A stretch of DNA of 64,000 nt from Cristatella mucedo. Its lineage: Eukaryota; Bryozoa; Phylactolaemata; Cristatellidae. A program made the translations under genes and the position numbers. The notes beneath the pieces are model-generated. The model saw nothing but the letters and a program-made list of their open reading frames with translations. It did no database searches and was not told where the DNA came from. Shown here piece by piece: positions 42,354 through 56,600 of this stretch (positions are counted from its first letter, which is position 1; every line of letters starts with the position of its first letter). The DNA lies in contig WPIO01000007.1 in assembly GCA_009760855.2 (NCBI GenBank), positions 4,403,501-4,467,500 of the forward strand, given 5' to 3'.

Positions 42354-45300
42354 CTATGTAATCGCCAAACACAATCTAGGCTTTCATTTTTATGTAGATG
42401 ACACATAGTATATATTGTTGGAATTAGCACGTGGACGGCTGCCACCTTTCTAAGATTAAATGAAGATAAAACCAACATTACAGCTATGGACAAATCAAGT
42501 GTTACTCAGAAATTGGAAATCTTAATCCCCAAAATGGGCTCGATCAGAACATCTCCTGTGGTGAGTACCTGTAGTCTGAGTATCTTGCTCCAAAAAAATT
42601 CAACCACAATATTCAACCAACTGCTTTCGATTTCACCATTCAACCACCAGCTTCCGATTATTGCCTAGTGCCGACTTGGAAATTCGAGCTTGCTGCTTCT
42701 ATGATGGCAGGCAGCTCACGATGGCAGATGCACGGTGCGTAGCAAACAAATTCCTGAACTATAGAAGAAGCCAAAAATGACTAAAATCTCTTAACTGAGC
42801 AAGAATATTTTGAAGAACCAGCAAGAAGCTGGCAATTTCTTGTTCTCATTACTACAGGAATTCAAGGAAGTGCAAACCACACCCGAGTCTGGCTGCACCA
42901 TTAAAGAACAACCACAGCAATTGTAGCTCAGAGATGCATGCTAAGTTGAACGACGGCAAAGGTATGTGTGCGTGGCAGGAAGAGAGGAGAGGGCAAAAAC
43001 TCCAAATTACGTGAAAAAACCCTACCACTTCACAACGAGCAGCAACACACACAAATCTGGAAAAAGTTACTAACTCAGGCGAGACATCAAGATTGTGACA
43101 CCACAGTTGAGACAATTTCTCTCAGGGCATAATATATACGATACATGATCATTATTACTATCACAGGTGGTCCACCATAGTTGTGACATCGCATGTGTGA
43201 CATTACAGGCATGACCTAGTGAGGCTGCCTGTCCTTAAATGACATACAGATAGAGGGGGTATACACAGTAGCTTCAAGTTTGACAACAGCCTTAGCTGAC
43301 CAACACGACCCTAGGTGTAAGCAGGCCCTGCGTAACAGTCAGCCGATCATGGGTGAAGTTCTCACCGGAAGTGCCGTGGATGCCGGCACCGAGCAGCCGC
43401 TCGCTGAGCAGGCTAGATGGACGTAGCTCTGCGGCAAGCTTGGAACGAGGCTGACTCGGCGGTTCGGTGGAAGTGCAAGGGTGCAAAGTCCGCACACATG
43501 GCAAGAGCGCTGCAAAGCACCGGGCTAATGTAGAACGACATCGCAAATAAGCTCGTGGGGTTTTTGACCGCATTCGATGTCGACATGTCCATTTCTGACA
43601 CCAAATGAGCTCAAATAATCAGTAAACTTATTCGATGTATATCAAGAATGGCATGTGGATAGCTTTCAATGTGCTCGTTCCGAGCCAGCTTCTCACAGTT
43701 TGAGGAGATTTCAGACCATTTTGGCACATTTCTATTTTTTTTTCAATGTACTGCGCCTCCTCCCCCAATCGTCGATTCGCTTGCACGTACAGGTGCTGAC
43801 TGGAAACAGACGAAGCATGACCACTATTGCAAAGTGCACGGCTCTACGGCACCGCCGATAGTCAAAGCCGAAGTGTCAAAGCGAACCGAAATGTCAAAAG
43901 CTAAACAGACCGCCTGCTCACATGTAGCTAAAGTGACCATCGTGGTCCCACTAAAGTCACCACCCTCGCTGCAGCTGCCGGCATGCGAATATCAAAAGAT
44001 GCAAGCCAAGTAAGCGTGTACCTCTCTCATGACGCGCAGAGTGACCTCGCACGCTCGACGGAATATGCCTTCGTATCCGAGCGGACCCATGGCCTCGACC
44101 ATGTTGGCGGTCAAACGAAATGGAACCACCTCTGGCCAGTCGAAAGTCTCGCCTTTGTTAAACAGGCAATTGAAGTCGACGTGCACCACGTCGCCGTTAG
44201 TCGAGTCGAACAGAATGTTCTCGCCGTGCCGGTCGCCGAGGCCCAGTATGTAGCCAACAATGCTCATGACGGCCAGAGTGTGAGCGTAGGACACGCGTGC
44301 GGCATACCTTTAGCAGCGAAGGAGTGGCATCACGGAAGGGGCGTGGCAAAGTGCATCGAAAGCTGCTCGCATGCGCTGCATGTCGCCCGCGCAGTCGCCA
44401 GCATGTCGCCCGTGGCGGAGGCTGCGAAGCGAGCAGCAGCAGCAGCGATCGATCGATCGGAGATGCCACCGTCCGGCGCGTAAAAAAACTGAGCGAGACG
44501 CCGCTGCCGCTGCTGCCACCGAGATCCGCCGGCTAGCTGCCGCGCAGCTTACCACGTGGTCGGATCGGGGAATGTGCGCAGAAACCACTCTCCAAAGACG
44601 GGCGGATGCCTCTCGCACAGCATGACGAAGGCCGGCCTGCGGATGCTGGACGGCGCGTTCTTGTCGAAGTTGTACGCCGACTGCGCCTGGCGGAGGCTCA
44701 CGTAGCAGCCCTTCTCGCGATACAGCTTTATCATGATATGCCTGTAGCTCGTCGTGTTAGGGACCCACTCGAGAAGGCCACACTCCTCGTTCAGAGGCGT
44801 GACCATCTACGGCGAAGGGAAGGCCGGCTGGTTCACTAGCATGCGACGGAGCAGCTCGCGGCGAGGAAGAAAGAAGAAGAAGCAGCAGCGGCGGCGGCTG
44901 TGGCACCGCCGGTCTCACTGCAGCAACTCTGGCGCAGCAAAACAAAAACTGGCCCACTGGCCACGAGAAGAAGCTGAACGAGGCCGACGACGTACGGGGA
45001 GAAAGGACAGTGAACGAACGACGCACATGCATGCACGCTGCCACGCCCGGGCTCACATAGGTTCGGATGCGAAGCTCACGACGACGGCACTCCACGTCGC
45101 GTCGCAGAAGCTTGTTGACGACGCTGTTGAAGTCCATGAGCCGCGCGTCCTTGCGCAGGTCGTCCTTGGGCTTGCACAGGAAGGGATAGAACACCCCGTT
45201 GTCACCCAGCATCGACACTTTCTTCGGTCGCTGCAGTGAGCTCAGAACCTCGATCTACCAAGTGGTATCGCAAGCAAACGTGGCGAGAATCGAATCGAAA

Positions 45301-46316
45301 GCAAACAAGGAGGGAGGGGCAAGAGGCAGGGCGGATGGCATGGCTGGCAGGGGTAGGGCTAGTCAGAGGGGATGGAGTGGCAATGGGGATAGCGTGACAG
45401 CGCGTCAGAGCGCTGCTGCATCGCTGTGAGCGAGACGCGCACAGCACCGTCTCGTCGAAGCCTCGCAAATATGTTTGCTTTCCCGGAAATGGGTTGTGGG
45501 CAGCGTTGGTGTCTTGGAGATCCGACGTTGGGAGCACGACAGTCATCGCAGACTGCAATGGCAAGAGAATCTTGCTAAAGTTCCTACAGAAAATGGAAAT
45601 AGCCAAGCCATCATGTTGCTGATCGATAGTAGGCAGATCATTAGCTCATTTATTGTGCTGAATGGTCTGGAAACAGTGCCGTCAGCCAAGCGCCACGGGC
45701 CACACAGCGCGTAAACCACTCGTAGAGGGCCCAGAAGCAAACTGATATCCCTCCCCATCGTGCAGGCAAGAAACAGACTAGTAAATAATAAGACTGCTGC
45801 AGCGGCTACAGTGAGCGGCATACATCGGTGTGTGAGTAGAGTTTGCTTCAAGACCAGTGTTAACGGCAGTTCTCAGTTCTCGCCCAGGTCAGGAATGGAG
45901 CCAACGACTGACATCCCTCTTACCTTCTACCAAGGTAATCTGTCAATCAGTGCGTGCTCCCTGAACCTGCTGTCTTTCCATTTTGGTTATACCCGAAAAG
46001 GCTAACAACAGGAAGAAAAAACCTTTTCTGAGCTTGAAATACTGTGACAAAACGTGTTGTATGTTTGCTGCCATTATGCAAAAACATTTCGAATTACAGA
46101 TGATGCAATCGTTATTTGAGTAGCTTTGACAGTGCCATGTAAAAGCATCAACAATACAAGATAAAATGATGCTAAGCTAAAGTGACACTGGCTGTTGACA
46201 ATTGATAGCTACTGAAATTTTATATATCGACACTGACCAATTGACATGCCTCCGTTCAAGTATATATTACGTACCTAGAAAAATATTTAGTCGCTTCAGG
46301 GTGCTATATACACGTC

Positions 46317-46352
<36 letters not shown>

Positions 46353-49300
46353 GGCAATTATTGCCCACGTAAGTTAGTTGACAGTCTGCCAAATGACTCA
46401 ACCGAGGGCTGCGCTACAGCTTTGCTTCTCACTCTGAGAGGCGACTTTTGCGCTCTTTGCCCTTCAGAGGCGTTCAGGTCAAGCATATATTTAATTATTT
46501 CCATAACACGTGACACTTGCCGTCCAAGTAAGCCAGACAGCACTCGGCCAGCAGCCACATCAGAGCAGAAACAACGATCCTTCCGCGAAGCAGCCGCGGC
46601 GCTTGCTGCATGCTGCAATCGGCGGGACAAACGAGTGCAATAGCCAACACTCACTGTGTGCCCATTAAATACAGAGACACCTTCGGAGACACTCAAACCA
46701 CAAAGTGTATCTGCCATAGAGTATCCAGCCGATTAGCACAATGCAGTCAGCACACAACAATATGGCAAGCTAAAAAGTGTAATCATCACGAGGCAACATT
46801 TTGAAGTTTGCCTAAGAACATACGGGTCATCTGTGAGTCTTTTTAGTAGTCTGAAGTCGTGAGATAAAGTAAGTACAGGGGTACTCGGGTCCACCGACTT
46901 GTTGCAAAGGTCAAGCAGTCGGTCAGAGAGCTTGGTTGCATCCTAAAATATAACAGCATAAATGAGCTCATGTCAATTGTCACTATACAACCCATAACCC
47001 AAGACTACCTACCGGCCGTGACCTACCATCTCCACCCACACTGCCCTTGGCCACATGCAGCTTTAGATTTTCAAAATGAGGCGACTACTGAGTTTTGGAG
47101 CATCACAAGAGGCTTCCGGTCGGGCCACTTCAACAAGGAGCTTCCAGCTAGTCAGAAATGCCCGGCGAGTTAAACGAGTGATCGAAGTGGACAGTTAAAC
47201 AACAAGAGATGCAATGGACAAGCTTCCACCATGCTAAAGAGCAATTTCCGAGCGATTTCAAAACAATGACGAATTGTGTCACAGTGCTCGAGGTCGAGGT
47301 AATACCGAAATCCTTGCTATGCTCTTGGCCAATACTACCAAGAGAGATAGTGCGGAGGTAGAAACTGTAATTATTCATATTGCCACATGATGTATATTGA
47401 TAGAGAGCTCTATGGCTCATCCTTTACAGCAGTCCTGAACTGCTACTTCCATGCCACTCTCTACCTCAGCTGCTCTCATGAATCTGCTATGCTTCCCACT
47501 TTCTCTTTGTTGCGCGAGATGAAGTCTGTTGGCTACCAAATGCGTACCGAAAGCCGTCTAGGCTGTGAGTGCGCTATACACAACTCTCCTGCATAACAAC
47601 CACATAGTCTTTATGGCTTTGTGGAGTTACAGACAGAGATAGATGACATAACATAACGAGGAACAAAACATTAATAGTAAATTAGGTTTTGGCTTAATCG
47701 AGTATACAGTCAGCAGTAGACCGTATGTTTTTAAATTACCAGAGCAGCAGCAGCAGGCATGTGCAGGCCTTGTGTTCTTTTGGCTAGTGAGCATAGGCTT
47801 GTCACTGGAGCAGGGACACAAATAGACTAATTTACAGCATGTACAACAGATCGGAGGAACTCATGCATCGTCTTGTGTTTAACAGGGTACACTTGATTTT
47901 CCCCAAGCGGCAAAGGTCCCCTATGCCTAGCACCAAGTATGAAATAGTGACCCCCAAGTCACTTCAGCATAAACACATCAATCGCACCATATGGATACTT
48001 TGCTGCAATGTAGCACAGACTCGTTTCTGCATTCAAACTTCCCATGAAAGCCCTTCAGGGCACATGCACGAACATTAGTTTTTGAATGTAGATATACACA
48101 CTCAAAACTCAACTGCACGGGCATGTTGTGGGCAAGAGCGGCTACAATCAGGGACAAATAAGCTGAGGATGAATCCACAACCCCCCTCCCGCTGCATTCG
48201 ATCAGCACTGCTTCAAAAGAAGACTTACGTGAAAGAACGATTTCAAATCAGGCCGTGAGCACCTGCAAACATGTACGCAACCGATTGGAGCACGATTGAA
48301 GCACATCACGAAGCATTCTTGGCACACACACAGTACGCACACAAAAAACATACTAGAACCAAATACAATAATTCAGTATACATGCTTTTTATATGGTCAG
48401 AGGCACACTCGAATAGTGGGCTGAGACCATGCATCAAGGAAACCTTCCCGTGCAAACGACTTATTCGGGCAACACTATGAGCAGCAACAACTGCCGCTAC
48501 AATACAAGTATAGAGCAGCTGGTAGGCCAAGCAAAAAATAGAGCCGCCAATCTCGCGATAGGGCGAAGCTTTCCACATCCTACAGGCTCACAGGCTCAAA
48601 TCGGCACATTCCATCACCCCATGCTGAGAGATCTGGAACCAGCAGCAAATGGCTAGGCACGTGACCGTGCTTTCCTCCACGGGCTGAGCCTTGATCTCAG
48701 GTGTGCATAGCCGAAAGTGAAGTCAGTCCCACGACACATGGCCAACAGTCCTTTCCTCACATCTTAACAAGTCTAGGGCAGCTGTGCTTCCAAATGTGCA
48801 CGACAAATTTCAAGCAGCTGAGTGACTGTGTGCTAGAGATCATGTACACACGCGGCTACCACGTGCTGTCTGACAAAGAGCTGCAGAAAATTACGATCAT
48901 CGACTGGTCGTGTGCTCACACTATTCCTACAGGATTTGAAGGAAAAAGGTCAACTAGAAGCACGAGTTACGAGCACTCAGCAAGGAGCTTTAAATTGCTC
49001 CTTTGAATGTATTGCTAATTTGGCAGCCACAGTAAGGGCTAATGTGGTTGCACTTTTAAAACTAGGTCCTAAATTTGAGATTAGAAAGTAATTCTTAATT
49101 GCCCCACCACGGGATGATGAAGGGAAGGTGGGGGTTTGGAGAGCCCATACAGCTCTTCTGCCACTATATCAACGAGGCCATTGAATCAGCCAATCTTTAC
49201 CTGTTTATGCAGTGGTATCGGGCAAGAGCAACCATTAGTTGAATGATGAGATCCTTAAGTGATCTGCTCTAGTCAAACCATACAAATCACGTGTACTTAC

Positions 49301-50197
49301 CAAGATTAGCTAGAACCGGTTTTACAAGGCTAGCATTCCTGCAATCGCACAGCCCGAGTGGTCTAGAAAGGAATTATTGGCCCACACCCCAAGCGACTTA
49401 CTCGGATGCAGAGCTGGGGTGCCGTTACAAATGCCTGTTATATGTCCCACTTGGGTGATAAATGATCACCTGGAAGTACGTGGCACCCGGTACTTCTCTT
49501 AAGACCCTGTAGAAAGTGGTATTTTACCAAAACAAATCCGATTGTCCTCTCTAGAAACAGGCCCAAAAGTTGCATGCAAAGTCTGCCTCCTGGCAGTCTT
49601 CACAAGTCCTGCTGAACAAATTGGTAGCCTGCATTTCAAAAGCCCGATTTTTAACAAATCGTAAGATAAATTGTTCGCTACCATCTGAAGAGAATGACAT
49701 GGCATGCCAAAGCTACTGCTAGGTCACCCAGGAAACTGCTCCCCAAAGATGCACACATACGCCTCCTGAGTCACTCGATACAAGATTAGTAGCCCAGCCT
49801 GAGAACAGGTGCACAGCTCAGCAAGCAAGCCTGGGGAGGAGCCACTTCCCTTGCTCGCTATGCAGCACTCCCAAGGGAAGAAATCCGGTAAAGAACTCTG
49901 GTAGCCACCAGCGAGGGACGACCAGCAGTGCACCAGGGGAATGAAGCCACGGGCCACCTTCTCGGGTGAGAGGGCAAAGCCCAATTGCCTCCTCTTGCCT
50001 ACAGTCCTGATGGTAGCTTCGATGGAAGCTCTGATGCATAAGTAGAGCCCACAGCCTGTGCACACACCCGCGCTCGCACAAACATATACACACGAGTGCA
50101 CACACACACACACACACACACGTGCGCGCACACACGTGTATATATATATATATTTATATATATATGTATATATATATATACACGTGTGTGTGCGCGT

Positions 50198-50247
<50 letters not shown>

Positions 50248-50268
50248 CCGTGTGTGTCATGTTTGTTC

Positions 50269-50319
<51 letters not shown>

Positions 50320-50363
50320 GGTATATATATATATATATAAATAAATAAATAAATGAATAAATA

Positions 50364-50395
<32 letters not shown>

Positions 50396-50400
50396 AATAA

Positions 50401-50451
<51 letters not shown>

Positions 50452-53400
50452 CGCACACACCCATATACACACAAATTATGCAGCAGTAGATCATGAGGCA
50501 AGCATCCCGAGCATACCTTCAAGCCAAAGTACGTCTGAATGGTAATTTGTGCCGACTTTCATTCGAGCGTCTACTTAGAGTCGCATCAAGAAACAGCAGG
50601 ATATGACAGGAAAGATGCGACGGCAGTAAGCTTATGGGGTAACTAATCTTTTACGACAAGCAGGCCGAGCAGCCAATCCTACGTGCATTGATGAAAGGTG
50701 ACATCCATGATCTGGAATATCAAATAAGTAGGGTCAGCAATCGATGCACGGAATGTATATGACTATCCTAACCGTGAGGGATGAGAAATGAGGTTCAAAG
50801 GCAGCTGAACAAGGTGCCACTGTTCTTTACTGGCTCAAATGACAAGCTGATTCTTCAGGCTGAAACAATCTCCATCCATTTCAGAAACAAGACAAATTGC
50901 ACCATAGTTCATGTAAAAAAGTATCAAGATCGACTGGCTACAAAAGGAGTCATTTCATAAACACGAGTACATCTGTTCATGAATAATGCCGAGACACATT
51001 AGTGATAGATGCCAGGTGACACAGATGGGATGGCCCAAGCTTGAGAGTGCACTTACCTAGCTTTCTCGAAGATACTCTGACACCTCTGTACTCTGATAGG
51101 ATAAGACGACTACAAGTGTGAGAGTAAATGCAAACAATGATATGCAAACCAGCAAGCTGACAGTGAAGAAAGACTAGACAGGCGAAGCCCTCGTCGTTCA
51201 GTGATGCAACAGAAGATGGTTTACCTTTGAGACTGCCATCATATTCCACATGGTTTGCTGGGGAAACGCAACGACGAGCTTTGCAATTATCTCCTGAACG
51301 TAAACAAAACGCCAGATTATACGATGCACAGGTTGATAGATGCACAATAGATGACCGAGCATCTCCTTATCAGTATAGAAGTCTCATATGAATTCTCTGC
51401 AGCAACCCGAGACATTGCAAAGCTGCTGTATCAGTCACATGCATTGAAATAAAGGCAATTGGATAAGCTACACGGCATTCCCATTAGGTACTAGCAGGTC
51501 CAGAAGACAAAAAAGCTACCACCTCAACTTACCTGCAGGTGTTCTGACACATCAGGGTGGGCATGGCAGATCCTAGACACAAGCTGAGGTAAGGCAGTAA
51601 GCCACTGGTAGGCGGACAGCTTTTCGGCCATTGTTGCAATGGTCTACAACAGGCAAGACGTTCAAGAAACACCGGCACCGGAGGTCAGCTCCACTAACAA
51701 AATGCGACTAGCTGCCAGCTGCTCAGCAACATGTCAACATTGGAATAAGTATAAATCGTATCAACTGCTTGCTCTCAGCAAACGATAAACTGCTTTCAAA
51801 CACCAAGCGCATGCTTTTGACGATCAACGCCAGCGCATTTGCAGAAGTACTGTTCGGGGGTGAATGTGAGATGACTTGATCGCAACTGCAAGCGATGACC
51901 CCAAACCAGAATTGATCGTCGTTGCTGAGGAATAGGAGCATGGCCATTGGCGAGTCAAGCTCACAGAGCCACCTTGCTGCTAGCCTATCGGACCGATGGG
52001 GCACATCGTCTGCCGATCCTACTTCGATTGGCAGCTGGCTAGACACTGTCAATCGTGGGCATCGTCAGGATTGAGTCGTGGAGAAGGGGGCGTCTTTTAA
52101 CTCGTTAGAGGAAGCCAATAATAAGACAGAGTGTGTGGGAGTGTGTCGACAGTCAAACCGTGTGACGTATCCCTCTTGGGTCAGTCCAAAGGGAATGAGA
52201 GGGCAGGGCCCTTCGGAACACACTCCCTGGGCGCTTTGCTAAGCTTCGGACAGCTGCCTGAAGTGAGTCCACTGCCTGGCCACAGGCTAGTGAAGACTAG
52301 CAGCAGCTGGCTCCTGCCGGTCACAAGCTCCCTGGCAACGGTGCATGCCAGGCTCGGCATGTCGCACCAGGATGAGAACCAGCTCGCCGAGGTAACTTCG
52401 ACGGTCATGCCTAGGCGGACAGGCTTGACGAGGCGTCTCAAGTGAGTCTTACCTATCCAAGAATATCTCTGCTCATTGTGATGGGCAGGGTCTTACATCT
52501 CTAAGAAAATCTGCACTAATTGTGGAGGTGCAGAAGTTTAACTGGGCCGTGATAGCACAGGAGGAAATGTGCTCGCTCTTGAGGATCAAGGTCGTGGGTT
52601 CGAATTTTGCAGTAGGAGATTCTTTGTTGCCAACTGCAAACGGCTGTGATAGCCGTTTAGGCTCTCCTGCTGCTATATAAATGAACCTGTTAAATGAACT
52701 CACTCACCTAAAAATCAATCGCACTCGACTCTAAGGCAAGCACGAACAATGTGTGTCTGCATCTTTTTGTTCGAGAGTCAGTAAACTTGTGTTTATATTG
52801 TACTGCCGCGCTACGGAAACTTACAACTTATAATCCGAGTGAAGCTCTTCGACGACCCCTTCGGAATCAGTGGGAAGCTTTAGAAGCCAGATTTTGTTTA
52901 TTTGATGAAGGGGATTGTTTTCCACGCATATACCGATAAAAGGTCACGGAGACATATTAGTAGTCACTCTTGTATCCTAGAGACAAAGGCAAATGCAAAA
53001 ACACGTGTTTTCACATTCAGATTTGGGTAATTGGGGGAAATCTTTGAATTACCCGGGCATGAGAAAAGTCACCTAACGTGCCCAAAAAGACTAATCAACG
53101 AAGCAGGTGGGGGTATTTAGCCAAAAAGCATGCTAATACTGATGCTTAATTGGAATGGATTGTGTCTGCATGATACAAGAAACCTGCTCTCATTGCAGCT
53201 TTTGCTGATGTGATCCCTTTTGCTCCTCAATGTAATTGCTCGATAAAGAGCAACAGACCAATACTATGAAGAAAGCAAAAGTCAGAGAACATCTCTTAGC
53301 TCCCCAGCAGCTATAGTGCAACTGAGCCTCACTTAAAATGTCGTAGATCCCCAAGTATAGTGCTCCCTTCTGTAACACCGTTCCTACAGTTGTACTGAGT

Positions 53401-53571
53401 TGGATGCCAGCACATATCACCAGAAGCGACCAGCTATAAAACCTTCTTAAACGTAGTTTTAAGCATCACAATGCTATAATGGAGCATTCAGCAGACAGCA
53501 AATGTAAAGCGCATAGAAAAAGATTGAGTTCTCCAAGGACGTTTTATCAAGTGTATTATTGTTATTACTTC

Positions 53572-53613
<42 letters not shown>

Positions 53614-56600
53614 ATCAAACGGCAAAGGGGACCGGAGCTCTGGAGAGTTAGCTCAATTTCCATCGAAACCCCAAAAAATTGTTTGCCATTTTCTAGTTAT
53701 TAAGGTTTGAGGCTCTCTTGCAGCAAATTGCCAAGCGCCTAAATAGAGACTTAGTTCCATTTGGACCCTATGCAAAAGAATTATCCCCATGCATCACCGC
53801 CGTTATTATTACTCTCCGGAAATGCTGCTACCACAGTAGTGCCCACCAGGCCAGTCTCCACTCGGCGGTGCTGGTGTCGGCAGTCTCATGCACCAACACA
53901 ACATTTACGATGACTACCCAAAAGAGCCCCCAGAGGAGTGAGCACGGATGCACTCGTTAAGTAAAACGAGTCATTACCAATACACCAAGGTCAGAAATTT
54001 ACTAAACGGCCCCATACAGCCAAGCTTGAAACTCTACTTGAGAGATCCTAGCAGGTAAGGCATCTGTTATCCTACCGGTGACCAGTATAATAATACTGCT
54101 TACAGCAGGCCGTAAAGTTAAAGAACACAAGCTGAGAAAAGAACTTTTCGAAGCCAGCCGCTCCAATCATATTCAGCCGATTCACACCGCGCCAAAGCCA
54201 GCCAAGTTGCGAAGCCGCAAGTCAAGTATCGCAGGAAGCGCTAAAGAGCAAGTTCAGTCGGATTGAAACAAAAAATAGCAGCATTGGTAATTGGTCAGCC
54301 AGATGCAAGTAACAGATGAATTCGCTCTACACGTCTTGAATCGTGATGGCAAGGGACAAACAAGTTGCCACCAGCTGTTCCTAGGATAATTATTAGAGTG
54401 CTCGAAGTATTTGACGATAGAAAAAACGAGAGAGGAGAGCAAGGATAGCAAAAGAGCACCAGATTTTCAGGGGCGAGCCTTACGCGGTTGAGCTGCATTA
54501 AGGTACCACGCTGAGAAGTCAAAGCAGCGGCTGCAGTCGCTCGCCTCTTCTCATCTCCGCCTGCAGCTGCTGCCATTTCACTTTGCTGAACACAAGCGCC
54601 GTAATCCAGCCACAGGCTAAGAGCCCGAGGCAGCGATTGGTAGATGTAGCGGCTGCCATATTGCAAAGACGTGCCGAAATTCTGGACACTGTATGCCATG
54701 ATCTGCCTGCAGAACAGCGTACAAGCAAACAGCATAAGGAGGGTCGGCCCCGATAACTGCAGAGCCGAGAGCTGGACGAGTCGAATAGTGCTCGCTGCTT
54801 CGGAAAAAGCTAAGGTTGTCAGGAAATAATCTTTCCTGCAACGGCTGCATGCTGCTTAGTTTTTGCCGCCATCGATTGAACCTTATTGAGTGGACGAAAC
54901 TAAGCATCGTTCAACGCCACATAACAAAGATCATCAGAGCAGCACATTGGGGTTAGTGCACACAGACAAGTAGGTCGAAGGAAATTTGTTACATTATTGA
55001 CGAGATCACCGACAAAGGATTAAGGGATGTGATAGCATGAGAAAAAGCTACCTGTATATACAAGCAGCTGCCCAGGCCTGCGTGGCCTTCTAACCTTTGT
55101 TTTCTTAAGACGACACAAAAGAACTGGCTCACAGACAGCCTAAAGTCGATAAAGGCATGGCCACCGATTGGCAGCCATTCCAGCAGGCAGACGACACACT
55201 ACTGAACCTAAAGATTAGCAAAGACTTGTGTATATATATGATAGCAAGAGGCCTAGTGGCTTTCACCTTGCTTGCAGATGGCAACAAAGAAATACCGGAT
55301 GCTGGACTCAAACCCACGACCTGGCTCGTGAAGTATGATCACTTTACCCCTGGGCTAAGACAAAATGAAGGCTACTCCCTGTTACCTGTCACTGTCAGCA
55401 GGTGTAGGAATAGATACATCGTGTGCCACATATCGGTGCCTGGGGAACACGATAGATCAGTTTTTCAATTAAAAAATATAGTTTATTTTTTTATGTCACT
55501 CAACACATATTGACTGTTGTCCAACCAATAGGTTTGATTGGGAACAATTGCAGCTTGAGGCCATACTTGGGCTTACTAGAAGCAGCGATGCTATGTAGGC
55601 CCTAGGTTCCTTTTGCTCTGACATAGAGCTCAGAGGCATTACTGCAAGCCAGAAAAAGTGCACTCATCTTGCATCGCGAGGCCGATCAGATAAATGCTAG
55701 TTATGTAATTGCCAAACGCATAGGGCAGAGTAAACTATGCCAGCATACCACAGACAGAAAAACCATACAAGGACATACAAGTTTTTCCTGCATAGCACAA
55801 GTAATAATAATAATCCATTCGATATATCGCCATCTGAGAACTCAATCTCTTTCTAGGCACTTTACATTTGCTGCAAAGGAAGCACGATTGAATGGTTAGT
55901 GGTAGTAGATTACATTAACCCAGGCCCATCTTTGAGAAAATAAACTTTAACATTGCAACATGCCGGTTGCTGCTGGAGCATCTGGCCTTTGCACAGCCAT
56001 GCGTTTATCTTCTCAAACATGTACAACTATGCTACTGAAATGACGTCATGCAGATTCATACGAAAGTACAAAAGTATGAATCAGTTCCATAGATAACATT
56101 ATTTTCCTGCAATAAACTTCATACAATTCAAATATGACAACCTCGATGTACTTGCATGGCTTTCAAGGACCTCAGCATTGAATTAACACTTGCCAAGTAG
56201 CCGGATCCTTGCTAGCACTAAATTCTTGATTCGGCCATTTTAAACGGTCACAGGAAGTCAGAGAAACCAAATTAAAGTTAGTCCCTGCATTTGTGACATC
56301 CAGTCTTGACTTATTTAAATCACTACTAGCAGGGTTTTAGGCCTGTGCAGAAAGGTGCTTACAGTTGGTGCGAAACTCTGCAGCAAGGCTTGTCTGTCGT
56401 GAACGTCGAAGTTACGACATTTCACCAATTCTCGGCGACATGCACTGGCCCCCGATCAAGCATCGTACCGACTTTTAGGTTCTGTCACTCACTTTTAGGT
56501 CCCTTCATTCTCTGGCTCCTGGTTACCTATCAGGACTACTCCCCCACCAGGCTAGGCACCATATAACCTGCTTTTCTGACTTAAATCGTTTATCCTCATA

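Noticed and set aside
49724-50494. 256-codon minus-strand frame
   Set aside because: Much of it is translated CA/TA/TG repeat (THTHTH, IYIYIY); the rest shows no domain. Not a gene.
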